Source: Gentiana macrophylla (Eukaryota > Streptophyta > Magnoliopsida > Gentianales > Gentianaceae). Taken from it: 64,000 nucleotides of DNA. Both the position numbers and the translations under genes were made by a program. The stretch spans positions 79,769-143,768 of the forward strand of contig JAOBSW010000675.1 in NCBI GenBank assembly GCA_026214975.1, in the 5' to 3' direction. A model generated the notes under the pieces. That model ran no database searches. It was not told the DNA's origin and was given only the letters and a program-made list of their open reading frames with translations. How positions within the stretch are numbered: position 1 is the stretch's first letter; each line of letters starts with the position of its first letter. This document shows, one piece after another, positions 23,360-32,901 of the stretch.

Positions 23360-24074
23360 AGTAGACCCGGGCCATACCGCTACATGGTGACATTGTTGTA
23401 AGAAAGGAACAATATCAAAGACTTGTAGGAAACTCATCTACCTATCCCATACAAGACCGGATATTGCATATGGTGTCGACCAGTTAGCCGGTTCATGCAC
23501 CGCCTACTTGAGCAACATTGGGATGTCGTGAATAGGATATCTTGAGGTATTTAAAGTCCACTCTGGCCAAGGGTTACACTTCACCAAGTCTCGATAGATC
23601 CATCAAGGTCTACACTGATGTCGATTTGGTGGATGCCACATAGATAAGGTCGACCACAAAGCTCTGTGTTCCTATGTATGGGGCAATCTTGTTACTTGGA
23701 GGAGCAAGAAACAACCCATCTGTGTCTAGAAGCGATCTGAAAGTGAACTCAGGGCACTTGTCTTAGGCATTTGTGAAGCTCTTTGGCTCAAAAGAGTACT
23801 TCTCGAACTTCAGCAGACCTCTTCAAAGAACCTATCACACTCTCTTTGTGATAATAACTCAAAGACTATGCATGGCAGAGGATCCATCCATCATGACAAA
23901 ACAAAACATGTGGACATTGACAGACATTTTTCGAAGGAGAAGATTGATGCCAAGATTATTCAACTCCAAGATGTTCCTCAAGCAGATCGTAATGTCGATA
24001 TCCTTACCAAGGCTATTCCACCTCTTATGTTCAAGAGACTAAGTAGCAAACTTGTTTGCATTAACATATACTGA
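23360..24074 (+). pseudogene. Copia RT C-terminus and RNase H, broken (plus strand)
   Basis: Copia signature LIYLSHTRPDIAYGVDQLAG near 23428-23490 is followed by stops and frameshifts through RNase H. The final part is open: HHDKTKHVDIDRHF, then VDILTKAIPPLMF, ending LVCINIY. It is followed by 'ttgagggggtgtgg' at 24082-24095, a polypurine tract and possible LTR start. The fragment is the 3' end of a pol gene; the IDRHFSKEKI and DILTKA words are typical of copia. Confidence 0.8.
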
Positions 24075-24118
24075 CCCGATTTGAGGGGGTGTGGAAATAT
24101 TACCTCAAAGAGGTCATC

Positions 24119-26333
24119 TCAAAGAAGGATGATATCATCCACATAGACAATAAGAATAGACCTCTTACGGTTGGTTGTCTTGATGAACATAGTGTGATCG
24201 AATTGCATTGGTGATATCCAGCAGCCTTTGACCACAGTTGTTAATTTTCCAAACCATGCCCTTGGTGATTGCTTGAGGCCATATAGAGATTTCCTCGGTT
24301 TGCACACCTTGCCTTGAGTATGAGGATTGATAAAACCGGAGGTATAGTCATATAAACCTCCTCGAGAAGGTCCCCATTTAGAAAAGCATTTTTGATGTCC
24401 AATTGATGAAGAGGCCAGTCAAGTTGGACTGCTAGAGAAATTAGTACCCTGACAGTGTTGAGCTTTGCCACTGGTGCAAAGGTTTCTTTATAGTCAATGC
24501 CATAAGTTTGAGTGAATCCCCTGGCTACCAATCTGGCTTTGTACTTGTCAATAGTGCCATCAAGTAGTGTACTTGATAGTGAATAACCATTTGCAAATGA
24601 TGTCTTCTTGCCTTTTGGAAGAGTTGTGAGATCCCAAGTATGATTATCCGGAGAGGCGATCATCTGCTTTTTAACAATGAGCCTTCCACTTATCATTTTG
24701 AAGGGCCTCGAATATTTCTAGGGATAGAGTGGGAGTCCAGTCTGTGTAAACATGGCAAAGATAGGAGACAGCGATCATAAGATAAATAAGTATGAATAGA
24801 ATGATCGATTGCATGATCTCTTCCTTTCCTTAGAGCAATAGGTCCGCTCATCCACTTGGTGAGAGTCGAGAGTCGAGCAGGCGAGGTCCAGCAGACTCAC
24901 AGAGTTGTTCTTGAGGTTCCGGGTCAAGAGCCTTCGTGTCGCCAGATCGCCGAGGGTCACCATGCTGAAGGTTATGAGTCTGCTGGGGAGTAGGCTGCTG
25001 ATGGTCAGTAGGCTCTGGGTCAGCAGTCTGCTGAGAGTTAGGACTCTGCTAAGGGTAAATAGTTTGCTGAAGGAACGGACTTAGTTCAATCTCAATCAGG
25101 TTTCCATCAGTGACTGGCTCAGTAGGTTTGCTGTAATATGGAGTCCTTTCAAAAAATTTCACATCCATAGAATTGTAAAATTTCTTTTCAGTAGGAGAGT
25201 AACACTTGTAACCTTTCCTGTCCTGTGCGTATCCAAGGAAAATGCACTTATGAGCTTTAGGATCAAGTTTACTTCTGTGTTGAGCATGGATATACACAAA
25301 CACAGTACAACCGAAGATCTTTGGAGGCAACTGGGAAACAAGATGATGGCAGGAGTGTGTGGTCAGTAGAGTTTGGAGTGGAGTTTTGAAACCTAACACT
25401 CTGCTGGGAAGTCTGTTGATTAAGTATGTGGAAGTCAATATAGCTTCACCCCACATATATTTTGGAACATTTGTGGTAAACATAATAGACCTAGCCATTT
25501 CAAGCAGATGCCTGTTCTTTCTCTCAAAGAACCCCATTTTGTTTGAGGGGTTTCAACACAACCACTTGATATGGACAATCCCTTTATCCATCAAGAAATT
25601 ACCGAGATGAGACTCATAATATTCAAGAGCATTGTCGGGATCTTCAAGATTTTGATCTTAGTGTCAAATTGAGTGGAGACCATGTTGTAAAATTCTTGAA
25701 AGATGGGTCCAACTTCGGACTTATCCTTCATTAAAAATAACCAAGTGGTTGGTGTGGTCATCTCATGAAGGTAACAAACCACCTCTTTCTGTTATGCTTT
25801 TTACTCTGAGAGGTCCCCATACATCACCGTGAATTAGGGTGAAAGGTGAGGAGGGTAAGTGAGGTAATTTAGCATACATGATTTGGTGAGTTTGGCAAAC
25901 CGACATATATCACATTGAAGATCATTAAGGTTGCATCCTTCAAATAATTCAGAGTTAAAGTCTTTAAATAACCAAAACTAGGATGTCCTAATCTATAATG
26001 CCATAACATAATATTGTCTACGATTTGAGAGCAGGTGCTTGAGGCGATTCGGTCTTGAGTTTCGTCTTCAAACAGGTGAACAATAAATGATCTGAGCAAG
26101 TTTTGGCTCTTTCCATTACTTCTTGTGAATAAGTATCTTGGAAAATACATCGATTGTCTTTAAAAGTGATTTGTCAATTTAGGTCCTTAGTGAGTTTCTT
26201 GATCGATATGAGATTACTGATCAAGCTTTGGAACAAACAGACATCATTGAGATAGATTTTATCAATAAGTTTAACAATTCCAAAACCTTGAGCATATGAA
26301 AAAGATCCATCAGCCAGCTTTTAATTCTGAAGA
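24119..26333 (-). pseudogene. Copia pol fragment: protease tail, GAG-pre-integrase, integrase, RT N-terminal half
   Basis: On the minus strand from 26333: a degraded KLADGSFSYAQGFG-like segment, then WHYRLGHPSFGYLKTL of the GAG-pre-integrase domain near 25990, an integrase part with DVWGP near 25820, NKMGFFERKNRHLLEMAR near 25520 and FGCTVFVYIHAQHRSKLDP near 25270, then RT words [20 protein letters not shown] near 24540, [12 protein letters not shown] near 24380, [14 protein letters not shown] near 24270 and the catalytic IVYVDDIILL near 24130. The reading changes frame several times. It stops right after the RT active site, where the opposite-strand fragment begins. Confidence 0.88.
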
Positions 26334-26349
26334 AGTAACAATCACCTTT

Positions 26350-26558
26350 TGGGTTTATTTCATGTTAAATTATGATGACGAATAACTAAGTTGATCAGTT
26401 TAATTACTCGCTTTTTAATTCCAAATCGAGAGAATCGACTCGAGAGTCGTCGGGCCGATCATAATATTGTTTCATGTTAAATTATGATGACACTAACTAA
26501 GTCGATCAGTTTAAACGACAAATCGAGAATCGACGTAGTCGAAGCCGATCATAATATT
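26350..26558. repeat. Local tandem duplication in the right Athila LTR
   Basis: The segment starting 'tttcatgttaaattatgatg' and ending 'ccgatcataatatt' occurs twice in succession here and once in the other LTR (about 14150-14254). The second unit has lost about 25 bases. Confidence 0.75.
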
Positions 26559-27449
26559 GCCTACACATTATACACACACGGTCGATCGAACGACAAAGAC
26601 TCGGGCGACCGAGTGACATGTCTAGAGTCGACCGAACCTGATTCGTGTTGGTACAAATCATGATTACTTCTTAACGTTTCTAACCTAAACACATGGGTTC
26701 GTAAATTAATCTACATCACGCAATCAATACAAATAAAACTACTCCATAATAAAATACATCAGATCTACGAATGAAGATTGCATAATTGAATAGTCATACC
26801 CTCGAAGACGAGAGTGACTCCCACTCTTTAATGCGCTCCCTAATCAGAGAATCCGACGAATCCACAATGAACGAACATAAAGAAAATAAAACTAGAAACT
26901 TAAAAGCTAAAATTGTATGAATTGTTTTGTGTTGTAGTGGTGTGTCTCTCTCAGCATCATGGCTGCTGTTTATATAGGAGTTGTAGCCGACATAGGATGG
27001 ATCTAGAAGATAGAGACGCGTTTATCTGATTATGCTCGGGTGACCGAACAGTTACGCTCGGTCGACCGAATGGCATGGCTCGGTCGACCGAGCCTCCCTC
27101 TTTACGCGTTTTCAATTTCGGTTCGTCTGACTTGTTCCCCACTCCATGCTTTTGAATTGATCTGATTAATCTTTTCTTCAATGCTCCGATTTCCTTCTCT
27201 TTTATCTTGAGATTTCTCGATTGCGTGATAATTATCTTCCCGATTCGTTATGATCTGCAAAATCAGCATTTATCACACAATTAATTGCTCTTTTTTAAAT
27301 AAAAACAGCTAAATACCAATTATCACATTAATAATCACTTATCATTAAATAATAAATATAAACACGTGATTTAATATGAAATATATATAATTAACTCCGA
27401 TTTAAGGTTATAATTGATGACATAAATGGGTATATTATAACTGTCATCA

Positions 27450-27842
27450 CAATCAACGGCTAAAGGTGAAGAGCCCGTAGCGGTCATGATATGAGCTCGC
27501 CTCATCAAAGCTTGCCGACGACCTTGTATTTTATTTCCCGCATTTGTAACAGCTGACTACAATCCCTATAAATAGCGGCTTCCACTCACACATCAGAACT
27601 ACGTGAACTAATGAGTTACACAACACTACGTTATTTTGGCTTGATCCCTTGCATCCATTGGTACGTAGGCAGCCTCATCAGCGCATCCATAATCGATCTC
27701 CCAAAAACACCCCCCATTTCACTTGTACTATTCATCATCATTCTTAAGATTTATTGTATTAAAATCGGAAAGATTGCTCATTTAATCTAGATATCCGCCG
27801 CTTAACTTAACAAATGTGTTTGTGATAATTCTGACATTATCA
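27450..27842 (+). mobile_element. LTR of an unidentified element, right part
   Basis: Continuation of the LTR begun at 13482, after the target duplication CAATC. It contains a clear TATA box 'tataaata' at 27567-27574 in 'aatccctataaatagcgg' and ends ...TGACATTATCA. What follows (27843) is copia integrase coding sequence read on the minus strand. So this element was inserted into the copia element, or the two were joined by rearrangement. Confidence 0.45.
27567..27574 (+). promoter_or_regulatory. LTR TATA box (unidentified element)
   Basis: 'tataaata' in 'ccctataaatagcggc'. About 275 bp remain to the LTR end. Confidence 0.5.
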
Positions 27843-28991
27843 GGGCCCTATACATCAGAATTCACTAATTCAAAAGGAGTTTGCCGCTTATTATTTGAAC
27901 TATGTTTAAAAGAAGTACGACGATTCTTACTAAGTTGACATGTTTCACAAGACTCTAAAGCAGAAATATTGGTGACTTGTTTTTGAAGGACTGGTACAGG
28001 ATTGTGGGCTAAATGGAAATGCCAAGTCATGGCATCAACTTGTATGGCAACGGATCGTGATGACGTATCAAATTAGTAAAGACCACCTCGCTCATGACCC
28101 ATACCAATCTTCTTCCACGTCTGAAGATCCTGCAAAACGCACGAATCAGGTGAGAAGATAACGGAACAATTTAAATCACGAGTAAGTTTACTGATAGACA
28201 AAAGACTATATGGGAATCTGGGTACGTGAAGAGTGGACTTTAATTTAATGTTTTTATTTGAAAGGACATCACCAGAACTAGTTTTAGTTTGGGATCCATT
28301 TGCTAATATGACATGTTTACGTGTAGGTAAATAACCGTAATTAAGAATTAAGCTTGAATGACTAGTCATATGTTCCGTTGCACCGGAATCAAAGATCCAC
28401 GGATTAGGTTGGGTAGAGAATAAACACACAAAAGAGGAGGGGCCGTCCGAACTATGTTGGTTGTGGAAGTCGAACCGGAAGCCCCTTAATCTAGGTCAAC
28501 TGAAACACTGCTAAGCTCTTTAGATTCCGACACCGGTGGCTGCAACGTGGAAGTCTGATTGGCTATGGCAGGTGGGTACCCATGCAATAACCAGCATTGC
28601 TCTATATTATGATTGGTGCGGCCACAGTGGTCGCACTCTGTATCCCCACCGGGGCCAGACCGGCCACAACGACCACCGTGACCTCTGAAATTTGACCTTC
28701 ACGTCCACCTCTGCAAGATTACCTTGTTCCAAATTAAATTTGTTACAAACTTCATAAATTCGTGATAAATTTTCTGAACCTGAATACATATGCTTCAATC
28801 TATAGGAGCGTGGAGCATTATTTTCTACCTTATCAATGGCGAGGTGATGATCCATTCCTTTACCTGTTAAAAAAATCTCAACCGAACAGGAGTAGAGTAT
28901 ATAGTTTTTCCCATTTGATGGATGTAATGGATGGGATTGTATTAGTGGAAGAAAGAATGCCACTGATGGAGTTCTCTACTTTTGACTCCAT
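27843..28991 (-). pseudogene. Copia gag, protease and start of integrase, broken
   Basis: On the minus strand an ATG at 28991 begins MESKVENSISG. The gag continues in another frame (SIKW.., NYILYSCSVEIFLTGKGMDHH) in the style of UBN2-type gag, with a damaged CCHC region near 28600-28640. The protease has WIFDSGATEHM near 28390, with the catalytic D-S-G, then VILANGSQT and SLLSISKLT. The GAG-pre-integrase part keeps WHFHLAHNP and CETCQLSKNRR, and the integrase starts FELVNSDV-stop-GP. It is cut there by the unidentified LTR at 27842. Several stops and frameshifts make it non-functional. Confidence 0.85.
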
Positions 28992-29046
28992 GGTTGCTGA
29001 TTGGGATTTTTTTTTTCCAAGAGGAGAACTATTGGAATTTGAGAAT

Positions 29047-29059
29047 GTCTCTGATACCA
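29047..29059 (-). other. Primer-binding site, initiator tRNA-Met type (copia)
   Basis: The minus strand reads TGGTATCAGAGAC, directly next to the LTR end at 29060. Confidence 0.85.
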
Positions 29060-29250
29060 TGTTAGAAAACATAGATATCAAAAAAGAGGGGAAGAAAATG
29101 AATTGATTTTCATTCCCCTTGTTTCCTTCATTTATATTGTGCATATTACACACAAATTATGGAAAAAGATTATTTACGATCAATCAGAATCAATTCTGAT
29201 TTATACTAGGACAATTCTAAAATATCTCAATACTAATTGTGTCTAATACA
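29060..29250 (-). mobile_element. 5' LTR of the minus-strand copia element
   Basis: 191 bp. The minus strand starts TGTATTAGACAC and ends TTTTCTAACA, so the termini form a short inverted repeat (TGT.TTAG / CTAACA). It contains 'tataaatgaagg' near 29130-29142 as a likely TATA box. Length and sequence style fit small copia LTRs. The 3' LTR partner is not in the window. Confidence 0.8.
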
Positions 29251-29299
29251 TTGAATCTAGATACTCTTTCCTTTTCCTAAGAAGGTTAAACCCTAACCT

Positions 29300-29493
29300 T
29301 GAGGGTCCCCACTCGCCCGATCCCACAGAATGAGTGGAGATGTTAATCAGGGACCTAGCAGCTCAGAGTTGAGAGCTGCTTTTTTACCAATGAAACTGAA
29401 AGAAGTCATCCCTTTATGGGATTCGAACCTCCACACTCCAGCTCCTGGCCCAGCTGTCACTACAACACTCAAGCCCTTTACCACTAGGCCATA
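29300..29493 (-). mobile_element. tRNA-derived SINE-like sequence
   Basis: On the minus strand 'tggcctagtggtaaagg' (29472-29488) fits the RNA polymerase III A box and 'ggttcgaatcc' (about 29417-29427) is a perfect B box, with about 50 nt between them. This is the usual plant SINE head. Downstream come a short hairpin-like part ('agcagctctcaactctgagctgct') and a G-rich end. It sits inside a gypsy gag pseudogene, interrupting its reading. No target duplication could be fixed. A tRNA pseudogene is possible, but the A-to-B spacing is longer than in a tRNA. Confidence 0.5.
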
Positions 29494-30540
29494 TCCAGGG
29501 GATTACTCTTATGCAATCCCCTATAAAATATTTGAATTTGCATTTTCAAGGGATAATCACGGTTTGGGCACATTCTCAACAACTTATCGACTCTCCCACG
29601 CTTGATCAAATGCTTCTTCGTGGCCTTGCAAAAAGTTGGCAATTTGTATTTTCATTTCCAAGATTTTTCCGGGAGGGAAATATTGGAGTATAAATTCCCT
29701 TCGAACATCTTCCCATGTTTTAAGATAGTTGTGAGACAAAGACATCAACCACTCTTTGGCTTGAGCATTTAAAGAGAATGGGAATAATCCAGGAGAATCG
29801 CTTCATTGGAAACTTCATCTTTCTTGTTTGTGTTGCAAATCACAAAGAAATTGTAGAGATGTCAACGGGGATCCTCACTAGGTGAACTATGAAATTGAGC
29901 TCGAGTGGCCACTGGTGTGAACATATGCGACTTAATTTCAAAGTGATACGCATCAATGGAGGGTGGACGGATTGAATTGTGTCCTTCCTTCCTTATAGAA
30001 GCCGCATATTCATATAATGGCTTATCCATGCATTGAAGGGTCGGTGTGGTTGGTAGTAAGGGTATGGCTTTTGTGGTGGTAGAGTAATTGGTCAAAGTGG
30101 ATCTTGTGGAGGTAAAGAATTGATGTTTGGATCTTGATGGGGATGTGGATTTTTGTATGGAGATTTTCTATATGTTTGCTCCATATCCTCTTGTCTTTGA
30201 ATCTGTGGCGGAACCAGGAAACGTTTTCGGTGTGGTCTTGATATATAAACTTCAAAGCTAAAAATAATATGTGGTGGTCTTGGTATAAGCTAAAAACAAA
30301 GCTAAAAAATGCTAATAATAGGCTTTGAACCTCCAAACTCCAACTAATGAGACTTAAGAAGTTTAAAGACACATTACATACTAATATTAACGCTAATACT
30401 AATACAATAATAAAAATATTTTTTTTTTGAAATTTGGGGTGGTCTTGAGACCACCCCACCCCTAGGGTAGTTCCGCCCTTGCTTTGAATTGCATTACTTT
30501 CCATCTCTTCTTCTTGAATGAACAATTCACTTCAAAAAGC
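29494..30540 (-). pseudogene. Athila-type gypsy gag, broken
   Basis: On the minus strand from about 30505 the frame begins MESNAIQ, is interrupted by a hAT MITE, then continues with SIRPPSIDAYHFEIKSHMFT and SPSEDPR to about 29875, then shifted frames with KEWLMSLSHNYLKTWEDVRR and LQYFPPGKI near 29690-29760, and finally LRMCPNRDYP and QIQIFYRGL near 29515-29560. These are the conserved words of the plant gypsy gag domain (compare QTFYHGL in the other element). Downstream pol is missing: the SINE-like sequence and a copia LTR follow. Confidence 0.8.
30195..30489. mobile_element. hAT-type MITE with 8-bp target duplication
   Basis: The element is 30203-30481 (279 bp), flanked by perfect direct repeats CTTTGAAT at 30195-30202 and 30482-30489. 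The ends form an imperfect inverted repeat: left CTGTGGCGGAACCA, right TAGTTCCGCCCTTG. An 8-bp duplication and C(A/T)GxGGCGGAxC-type ends fit non-autonomous hAT elements. It has no coding frame and carries T-rich and AATA-rich parts inside. It is inserted near the start of a gypsy gag, whose reading resumes on both sides. Confidence 0.85.
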
Positions 30541-30686
30541 TGAAACAACAAGAACACAATCAAAAAAACTTGGTGCTTTACCTAAGATAGGTAATCACCA
30601 GCAAAAGAAATAAAAAGAAAATAAAACAGAGAACTACTTAATCCCAAAAGTTTTAAATCACTATAGATATCAACTGTTAAACGTCA

Positions 30687-30701
30687 CCGGCAACGACGCC
30701 A
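30687..30701 (-). other. Primer-binding site, tRNA-Asp type, one mismatch
   Basis: The minus strand reads TGGCGTCGTTGCCGG, a one-base variant (C to T) of the Athila primer site. It lies 6 bases inside the LTR end at 30708. Confidence 0.8.
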
Positions 30702-30707
30702 AAAACT

Positions 30708-31124
30708 TGACCGATATTTTCTCAGTGTCCAAAATCACCGGAAAATATACCGAGTCAATTGTAGCCTAAAATTGGTGAGTCAAGGTCGAATCCACGGGAA
30801 CATGAGGATAATTACCGAATGATTATATAACCTTGGTCCAATTCAACAATTGCAAGAAAGAGTAAAAATGATTTAAGACAAGCAAAAAAGTAATGAACGG
30901 ATTAAAATCAAATGGTAAAAGGGCTAGGAAATATAATGTAAGTTCAACTGATTATCTTCTATAGTTTCATGAGAATGACATTTGACTTCCAACCATCAAA
31001 TGATGATCTTGTGTTAAGATTGATAGTGCAACCCTTCGAATCTAGTGATTAACCTCATTAGGTGCTCATTAATCACCCTATGTCTCTCCCACGTCCTCAC
31101 CTCGATGAGATTCTACCAGATTAA
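30708..31124 (-). mobile_element. 5' LTR of the minus-strand gypsy element, left part
   Basis: Starts TGACCGATATTTTCTC on the plus strand next to the primer site. It is split at 31124 by the complete non-coding element and continues at 41869. The duplication of ATTAA at both sides shows that the two parts were once contiguous. Confidence 0.75.
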
Positions 31125-32886
31125 TGTTAGGTGTAGTGCCCGAAAGACAATTTGTGTAATTGTTTTTAATAATGAATGACAGAATTTATCTCACCTTATT
31201 ACTTTCTTTGTGCTTGTGCTGCAAACCCTAAGTATATCTGTATGTAACCACTTAACTCAGTGTATGGATTACACGTGATTGAGTTAGTGGTGATATGCTT
31301 AAACTGTTAGTCCGTGGTGAACTTAATCAGAGTTTAGGGTCTCTTGATTAAAACACCAATAATGCGCCCAGAACACCTTAGGGTGTGATAGTCTTATCCG
31401 GACTGTCGGTAGAGGGTACCTACGTGGGGCATTTATATATGATGGCATTCATATAGGACTGGACCGATTTAATATGAATTTCTCGATATAATTCAGTAAT
31501 AGAGGAATCATATTAAATCATTAGATGGTCATATATGGATCAACCTTAATCCTGAGGTGATCACAGGGTGCTGCTTGTCTCGGGGTAGTGTTTGATGTGT
31601 TAGTTACGGTTCACTTAGATATGTGTTCCAAGCCACTTCTCATTGGCACTATCTCCTGATGAGTGAGTAGTTCTGATTTTCACAGACATGGAATCCATTC
31701 CTTCCTGTGGGAAGTAGAGAGACAGTCCCCTTATTTGTTAGTCCTAAGAAAGTGATCGATCTCGGGAGTTCGCATTTGACTAATTAGCTACTAGTCAAAT
31801 ATGCATACTAATTGATCATCAGGGGGTTAATGGAAAATAAGGATAAGATATTCTGAGTCGGGTTCACGGAGACTTCCCACTCAGAATGGACAGTCTATGG
31901 AGGGTTAATCCTTATGTAGTGATTATATCAATGGACGCTTATTCACTCTATGGGTTGAGTATAAGTATACATCTATAATTGATAGAGTTCAGTTACGGGT
32001 TTATGGTGGCGTAATCCCGGAATTAATAATTATATTCTGTTTGATGAATAATTAATTATTGGAGCTACTGGTTATAGGTCCATGGTCCCCAATGTGGCTT
32101 CTGTAATTCGGACAAATAATCTTGTTATTTGGGTCTCAGTGATAATTAATTGACTGGACTAATTAATTGATATGCATGTATATTATTTAGTTGGCCTAAA
32201 TAATATAATACACAGAAAAGACATTTTCTGTGGGCCTGGTGGGTTTAGTGTGGCGCCAATATGTCTTAGATTTTCTAAGAAATTAGTTTTCTTGGATAAT
32301 GACATATTGTGTAATTAGTTATTTATTTGTTAAATAATTAATTGGATAAATAAAAGAAAATAATTTATTTATTATTTATCTCTTAACTATAAGGATAATT
32401 ATATTTTCTTATTATAAGATTATAATTATCTCTTATTTTTGTTGGATAATAATAATTAGAATTATCTCTTTTATTTTGTTAAACCGATTGGATATATGTT
32501 TTCTCTCTTGGATTTTCCTATAAAAAGAGAGTTCTCCCCGAGCCCTAGGTGAAGAGAAGGCCACGAAATTCATAGAGAAAAAAGGCTAAGGAGTTCGATC
32601 CTTAGCTCCACCCGGTTGGAGAAAAACTTAGGGTTTTTCTTGGTGTTGCATATCAAGGAGGTTCGTGTATCAAGAAGGGTGTCCACCAATCACCGTTTGG
32701 AGAACATATTGGAAGATCAAGGCTTCTCATCCTAATATTAAAGCTTTTCTTCCTACTATTGGTAAGATAAACTTAACCCCCTTGTAGTAGTTTAAGTCCT
32801 TTAATTATGTATTGTGATGTATAAGTCGTGATCCATCCGCTGCGCGTAGATCTAACTCGTTTAGATCTAAGATCCTACATCCTTCA
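31125..32886 (+). mobile_element. 5' LTR of copy B
   Basis: TG...CA, 1,762 bp. Compared with the 3' LTR it lacks about 16 bp near 31218 and 3 bp near 31275. A TATA motif 'tataaaa' at 32519-32525 is followed by 'gagagttctcc' as in all family-1 LTRs. Confidence 0.92.
32519..32525 (+). promoter_or_regulatory. LTR TATA box (copy B, 5' LTR)
   Basis: 'tataaaa' in 'cctataaaaagagagttctc', about 360 bp before the LTR end. The same motif is at 41497-41503 in the 3' LTR. Confidence 0.6.
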
Positions 32887-32888
32887 TG

Positions 32889-32901
32889 TGGTATCGGAGC
32901 C
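32889..32901 (+). other. Primer-binding site, initiator tRNA-Met type (copy B)
   Basis: TGGTATCGGAGCC, 2 bases after the LTR end. It carries the same one-base variant as copy A-. Confidence 0.88.

Larger units (their letters stand above)
23171..26333. mobile_element. Rearranged copia fragment inside the Athila 5' LTR
   Basis: Bounded by LTR sequence on both sides ('ctaagcaacattc' before, 'agtaacaatcacc' after). It contains a plus-strand RNase H end and a minus-strand protease/integrase/RT segment meeting at about 24075-24118. No target duplication is visible and about 46 bp of LTR are missing, so it was not a simple integrase-mediated insertion. Confidence 0.8.
13550..27449 (-). mobile_element. 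Athila-like Ty3/gypsy LTR retrotransposon, complete ends, nested insertion in 5' LTR
   Basis: On the minus strand: 5' LTR 27449-22575, tRNA-Asp-type primer site, gag, protease, RT-RNase H, integrase, long 3' region, polypurine tract, 3' LTR 15143-13550. Both outer ends are TGATGG...GTCATCA on the plus strand. A perfect 5-bp target duplication CAATC flanks it (13545-13549 and 27450-27454), proving that both ends belong to one insertion. Length without the nested copia fragment is about 10.7 kb. The protease motif style (CDLGASVNLMP) and the primer site point to the Athila clade. Not autonomous as it stands: one stop between protease and RT, a frameshifted integrase and a damaged gag start. Confidence 0.92.
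22575..27449 (-). mobile_element. 5' LTR of the Athila-like element, interrupted
   Basis: Plus-strand ends TGATGGAGG (22575) and CTGTCATCA (27449). The LTR proper is 22575-23170 and 26334-27449; the middle is a foreign copia fragment. Compared with the other LTR it lacks about 46 bp at the insertion point, has an extra duplicated stretch near 23095-23160, and a local tandem duplication at 26350-26558. A minus-strand TATA motif lies at about 26968-26976. Confidence 0.88.

Noticed and set aside
24775..24963. 62-codon minus-strand frame between integrase and RT
   Set aside because: Falls in the variable linker of copia pol and is built from short local repeats ('gtctgctg' words at 24960-25060); not a separate gene.
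13262..27842. An alternative LTR with TGATA...TATCA ends starting at 13262
   Set aside because: The purine tract directly before 13482 gives a more typical LTR start, and the flanks of the alternative do not form a target duplication.
29400..29490. Functional tRNA gene
   Set aside because: B box is good, but spacing to the A box is too long and no acceptor stem or anticodon arm can be folded; SINE-like is a better description.
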